Source of the DNA: DASUPK01 sp963736305
GTDB taxonomy: Bacteria; Actinomycetota; Thermoleophilia; Solirubrobacterales; 70-9
DNA length: 64,000 nt
Assembly: GCA_963736305.1 (NCBI GenBank)
Contig: CAVTOD010000005.1
Location: 620,001 to 684,000 of the forward strand
Direction of reading: 5' to 3'
Shown here: piece after piece, positions 62,951-64,000 of the stretch
How the letters are laid out: each line of letters begins with the position of its first letter
Numbering within the stretch: position 1 is the stretch's first letter
Program-made: the position numbers and the translations under genes
The notes under the pieces: generated by a model
The model's input: only the letters and a program-made list of their open reading frames with translations
The model's database searches: none
Told to the model about the DNA's origin: nothing

Positions 62951-64000
62951 ATGAACCGCCCCACCGCGCCGCTCGGGACGATCGCACGGGAGTGGTTGCG
63001 GATCGGGTTGACCGGCTTCGGGGGGCCGCCCGCACACGTCACGCTGCTCCGCGAGCTGGTCGTCCGAAAGAACGGCTGGATGGACGCGCGGGCGTTCGAG
63101 GACGCCAACGCGGCCTGCTCCCTTCTTCCTGGGCCCTCCTCGACCCAGCTGTCGATCTTCTGCGCCTACCGGATCGGCGGCCCGCTCGGCGCCGTCATCG
63201 GGGGGCTCGGTTTTGTCGTCCCGGCGGTCGTGATGGTGATCGCGCTGTCCGTCCTGTTCCTCGCGTCCTCGCCACCGCTCTGGGTGGAGGGGGCCGGTGC
63301 GGGGGCCGGCGCCGCGGTCGCCGCCGTGGCGATGCGCGCCGGAAGCGAGCTGGTCGGGCCGAGCTACCACCACGCGATGGAGGGACACGGCCACCGGCCC
63401 CGCTGGCTGATCTACCTGCTGGCCGGGGTGCTCGCTGCCGTCCTGATCGGCCCCTACCTCGTGCTCGTGCTGCTGGCATGCGGCCTCTTCGAGCTGGTCC
63501 GTCGCGGCTGGTTCTCGGGAGCGGCGGCCTTCGGCTGGAAGCCGGCTGCGCTGACCGCCGCCGTCGCCTCCGGAGGGATCGGTGCCCTGGCCTGGACGGC
63601 GCTCAAGGTCGGCGCTCTCTCGTTCGGCGGGGGCTTCGTGATCATTCCCCTGATGCAGGACGACGCCGTCCACGTCTACCACTGGATGACGAACGCTCAG
63701 TTTCTGAACGCGGTGGCTCTCGGGCAGATCACCCCGGGCCCTGTCGTCGCCACGGTCGCGGCGGTCGGCTACGCGGCGCATGGAGTGGGCGGTGCCCTGC
63801 TGGCCGCGGTCGTTGCGTTTGCGCCCTCCTTCTCTTTCATCCTCCTCGGCGGGGGGCGCTTCGAGCGGCTGCGCGCCAACGACAGGGCGCGGGGGTTTCT
63901 GGACGGCGCCGGGCCGGCCGCGATCGGCGCGATCCTGGGCTCAGCCGTCACCCTGGCGGGGGCCCTGCACGAGGGCTGGCAGTTCGGAGTCCTCGCCGCC
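62951..64000 (+). CDS. chrA: Chromate transporter ChrA family, cut by window end
   Basis: 350 codons to the edge, no stop reached. N-terminal FGGPPAHVTLLRELVVRK, then DANAACSLLPGPSSTQLSIF with the GPSSTQ motif; the second half repeats the pattern (VGALSFGGGFVIIPLMQDD and LNAVALGQITPGPVV). Two tandem CHR domains, so the long bidomain form. It exports chromate; some members may move other anions. The 11-base gap to rarA means its promoter must lie inside rarA. Confidence 0.94.
   Translation, partial: MNRPTAPLGTIAREWLRIGLTGFGGPPAHVTLLRELVVRKNGWMDARAFEDANAACSLLPGPSSTQLSIFCAYRIGGPLGAVIGGLGFVVPAVVMVIALSVLFLASSPPLWVEGAGAGAGAAVAAVAMRAGSELVGPSYHHAMEGHGHRPRWLIYLLAGVLAAVLIGPYLVLVLLACGLFELVRRGWFSGAAAFGWKPAALTAAVASGGIGALAWTALKVGALSFGGGFVIIPLMQDDAVHVYHWMTNAQFLNAVALGQITPGPVVATVAAVGYAAHGVGGALLAAVVAFAPSFSFILLGGGRFERLRANDRARGFLDGAGPAAIGAILGSAVTLAGALHEGWQFGVLAA

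Overview
The window is a GC-rich, densely coded chromosome segment from an actinomycete. GTG starts, 1-8 base gene overlaps, a TreT trehalose synthase, a HutF-type histidine pathway, a DUF2293 protein, deazaflavin/DUF385-type proteins and WS/DGAT all point to Actinomycetota. The mix looks most like Thermoleophilia (Solirubrobacterales-like); that placement is inferred from gene content, not from a marker gene. I support about 65 protein genes (two cut by the window edges), one tRNA, two broken genes and a set of recombination-site repeats.

Layout. 1-2.7 kb: trehalose synthesis (otsA partial, treT) with an inositol-phosphatase-like gene. 2.8-6.1 kb: a response regulator - sensor kinase - HtrA protease operon, probably for envelope stress. 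6.1-19.1 kb: mixed envelope and housekeeping genes (degenerate M28-like membrane protein, thiL, class A PBP, MscS, HAD hydrolase, RDD-CPBP fusion, ABC-2 exporter, L,D-transpeptidase, epimerase, pyrE). 19.2-28.5 kb: surface-glycan type genes (large membrane proteins, GT2, methyltransferase, GH5 hydrolase, OafA-like acyltransferase) with a GGDEF gene fragment. 28.6-36.0 kb: a tightly coupled histidine-utilisation operon, usp - hotdog - hutH - hutU - def - hutF - hutI. It has no hutG, but a peptide-deformylase-like gene sits at the step where N-formylglutamate must be deformylated.

36.0-43.0 kb is the most unusual part. Two cargo units lie in tandem behind an intact tRNA-Arg(CCU). Each is bounded by a 43-base copy of the tRNA 3' half and by paired GTACCC-N5-GTACCC motifs at fixed distances (109 bases inside one end, 91-92 bases inside the other). 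Unit 1 carries an AdhE-type acyl-CoA reductase and a WS/DGAT, which together could make wax esters. Unit 2 carries small toxin/antitoxin-like genes, a DUF2293 protein and a pRiA4b ORF-3-like protein. Neither unit has an integrase.

43.0-51 kb: a DUF385 protein, a lipoprotein gene with an in-frame stop, galT, GNAT, stomatin/NfeD, TlpA thioredoxin and an SF2 helicase with a glutamate-rich insert. 51-58.6 kb: birA, a SAM hydrolase, then a continuous operon joining cytochrome c maturation (ccmABCD) to tetrapyrrole synthesis (hemA, hemC, cobA-hemD). 58.7-64 kb: a secreted protein with three cysteine repeats, an aldehyde dehydrogenase with a basic tail, rarA and a partial chromate transporter.

All functional calls come from reading motifs and family resemblance; no database search was run.
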